From Bacteroidota bacterium (lineage in GTDB: Bacteria; Bacteroidota; Bacteroidia; Palsa-965): DNA of 51,873 nt. Made by a program: the position numbers and the translations under genes. Positions 50,651 through 51,873 of the stretch are shown here, piece by piece; within the stretch, counting starts at the first letter, position 1; the number at the start of each line of letters is the position of its first letter. The notes under the pieces were generated by a model. That model did no database searches and was not told the DNA's origin. It was given only the letters and a program-made list of their open reading frames with translations. Location: positions 1 through 51,873 of the forward strand of contig JAAFIA010000026.1 of the NCBI GenBank assembly GCA_013298545.1, read 5' to 3'.

Positions 50651-51679
50651 TTAATCCATGATGTATGGATAATCTTGCTGCACATAAACGTCTTTGTACA
50701 ATTCTTCGGCTGCTGGGAATGGAGATTCTTCAGCAAACTGCACCGATTCTTCTACAATGGCTTTGATCTTGGCTTCCATTGCTTCGACACCTGCATCGTC
50801 GATCCATTTGTTTGAACGGAGTACGGTAAGCACTTGTTCAATCGGATCTTGTTTTTTGTACGATTCAACTTCTTCTTTGGTGCGGTAGCTCGCCGGATCG
50901 GACATGGAGTGACCACGGTAGCGGTACGTTTTCATTTCGAGCAATGTTGGTCCATCGCCTTTGCGGGCGCGGGCAACAGCGCGGGCGGTTGCTTCGTGTA
51001 CGGCTTCGCAACTCATGCCATCAACAGGTTCTGCGGGCATGTCGTACGATTCGCCGAGGGTGTAGAGGTCGCGGACATTGCTAGTGCGTTCTACGGAAGT
51101 ACCCATGGCGTAATTGTTATTTTCGATGATGAAAATAACGGGCAATTTCCAAAGCATGGCCATGTTGAAGGCTTCGTGCAATGCGCCTTGACGCACGGCA
51201 CCATCGCCCATGTAACAGAGGGTTACACGGTCGTTGCCAGAATACTGATCGGCCATAGCCATACCAGCACCAAGCGGAACTTGTCCGCCAACAATGCCGT
51301 GTCCACCGAAGAAATTAAATTCTTTGGAGAAAAGGTGCATGGAGCCGCCTTTGCCTTTTGAGCATCCGGTGCTTTTGCCATACAATTCGGCCATGATGTA
51401 TTTGGGATGCAAGCCACGTCCGATGGGGTGGGCATGATCGCGGTAAGCAGTAATGACGCGGTCATCTTTGCGAATAACGCTTTCGGTTCCGGCTACCAAG
51501 GCTTCTTGTCCGATATATAAATGACAGAATCCGCGGATTTTTTGTTGGATATACATTTGCCCGCAGCGTTCTTCAAAACGACGCATGAGCAACATGGATT
51601 CGTACCAATTGAGGTAGGTGTTTTTGTCAAAAGCAGATTTAGCAGCCGCTTTTGTTTCTTTCTGAGTTTTCGTAGCCAT
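50651..51679 (-). CDS. pdhA: Pyruvate dehydrogenase E1 component, alpha subunit
   Basis: 342 aa. Thiamine-diphosphate-dependent decarboxylase subunit. TPP motif GDGAVRQGALHEAFN..ENNNYAMGT, substrate-loop YRDHAHPIGRG, KGKGGSMHLF, and the phosphorylation-loop-like region KTYRYRGHSMSDPASYR. The N-terminus is Lys/Ala-rich (MATKTQKETKAAAKSAFD). First gene of the pdhA-pdhC pair, linking glycolysis to acetyl-CoA. Confidence 0.95.
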   Translation of the reverse strand: MATKTQKETKAAAKSAFDKNTYLNWYESMLLMRRFEERCGQMYIQQKIRGFCHLYIGQEALVAGTESVIRKDDRVITAYRDHAHPIGRGLHPKYIMAELYGKSTGCSKGKGGSMHLFSKEFNFFGGHGIVGGQVPLGAGMAMADQYSGNDRVTLCYMGDGAVRQGALHEAFNMAMLWKLPVIFIIENNNYAMGTSVERTSNVRDLYTLGESYDMPAEPVDGMSCEAVHEATARAVARARKGDGPTLLEMKTYRYRGHSMSDPASYRTKEEVESYKKQDPIEQVLTVLRSNKWIDDAGVEAMEAKIKAIVEESVQFAEESPFPAAEELYKDVYVQQDYPYIMD

Positions 51680-51750
51680 GGATTGGGCTTATGATTGAAC
51701 TTGCAAATTTAACAGAATACTTGGAATTGGTTGTGTTTTTATGGCGATTA

Positions 51751-51873
51751 TAGACACAGGCGGTTTTGAGAGAAATTTCAAGTTCCAAATTTCCAAGTTC
51801 CAAAGGGTTTCGATTTATAGACACAGGCGGTTTTGAGAGAAATTTCAAGTTCCAAATTTCCAAGTTCCAAAGG
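51751..51873. repeat. 67-bp tandem repeat upstream of pdhA
   Basis: One full copy (51751-51817) and most of a second (51818-51873) that leaves the window. Each starts TAGACACAGGCGGTTTTGAG and contains two smaller CAAGTTCCAAA units. Confidence 0.85.

Overview
The window comes from a member of the Bacteroidota. The evidence is direct: four secreted proteins end in the CHU_C/gliding-type C-terminal domain used by the type IX secretion system (T9SS), promoters follow the TTTG-N17..21-TAnnTTTG pattern of this phylum, Shine-Dalgarno sequences are almost absent, and periplasmic TPR sensors are fused to SpoIIE phosphatase domains. Genus or family cannot be read from this sequence alone.

Layout. 1-486: start of purT, leaving the window. 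0.6-8.0 kb: three paralogous TPR / membrane helix / SpoIIE-type phosphatase genes with kbl inserted after the first; the third has lost key phosphatase residues. 8.2-14.9 kb: four tandem paralogues of a secreted, probably propeller-type protein with a polyproline linker and T9SS sorting domain. 15.0-19.2 kb: a core translation cluster, rplM-rpsI-rpsB-tsf, terminator, pyrH-frr. 19.2-23.2 kb: AT-rich accessory stretch with five small or poorly known genes and a repeated boundary motif. 23.5-27.9 kb: an NAD salvage operon, nrtR-nadM/Nudix-nadV-prs-HAD-like gene, with two well-spaced NrtR-type operators ahead of nrtR. 35.9-40.5 kb: secreted and lipoprotein enzymes and an SF1 helicase. 40.5-43.5 kb: a MITE-like element, a polyprenyl synthase, a sugar-nucleotide epimerase and rfbA. 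43.5-49 kb: an MMPL/RND transporter, a radical SAM/SPASM protein, a small lipoprotein and a seven-bladed Reg_prop lipoprotein. 49.3-51.7 kb: pyruvate dehydrogenase E2 and E1-alpha.

The most unusual region is 27.9-35.65 kb, all on the minus strand. A Ro60/Rsr orthologue (TROVE + vWA) is followed by about 25 tRNA and tRNA-like elements, a TPR protein gene placed inside that array, two tiny ORFs and the RNA ligase rtcB. Rsr and RtcB are known partners in bacterial RNA-repair operons, where the RNA component is normally one or two Y RNAs. Here that place is filled by a large tRNA-like array covering many anticodons (Tyr, His, Phe, Asn, Met, Pro, Arg, Lys, Ile, Leu, Ser x2, Asp, Gln, Gly, Thr). 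Many members are oddly built: non-G first bases, 6-nt anticodon loops, a missing D or anticodon arm, a hairpin in a D-loop, shared mosaic halves, and no encoded CCA. Upstream of rsr a strong promoter is followed by two small ORFs, each ending exactly 22 nt before a terminator-like hairpin. This looks like a two-step attenuator that could sense translation trouble. My inference is that this is an RNA-damage response unit in which tRNA-like RNAs act as decoys, sensors or ligands for Rsr and RtcB. That reading needs experimental support.
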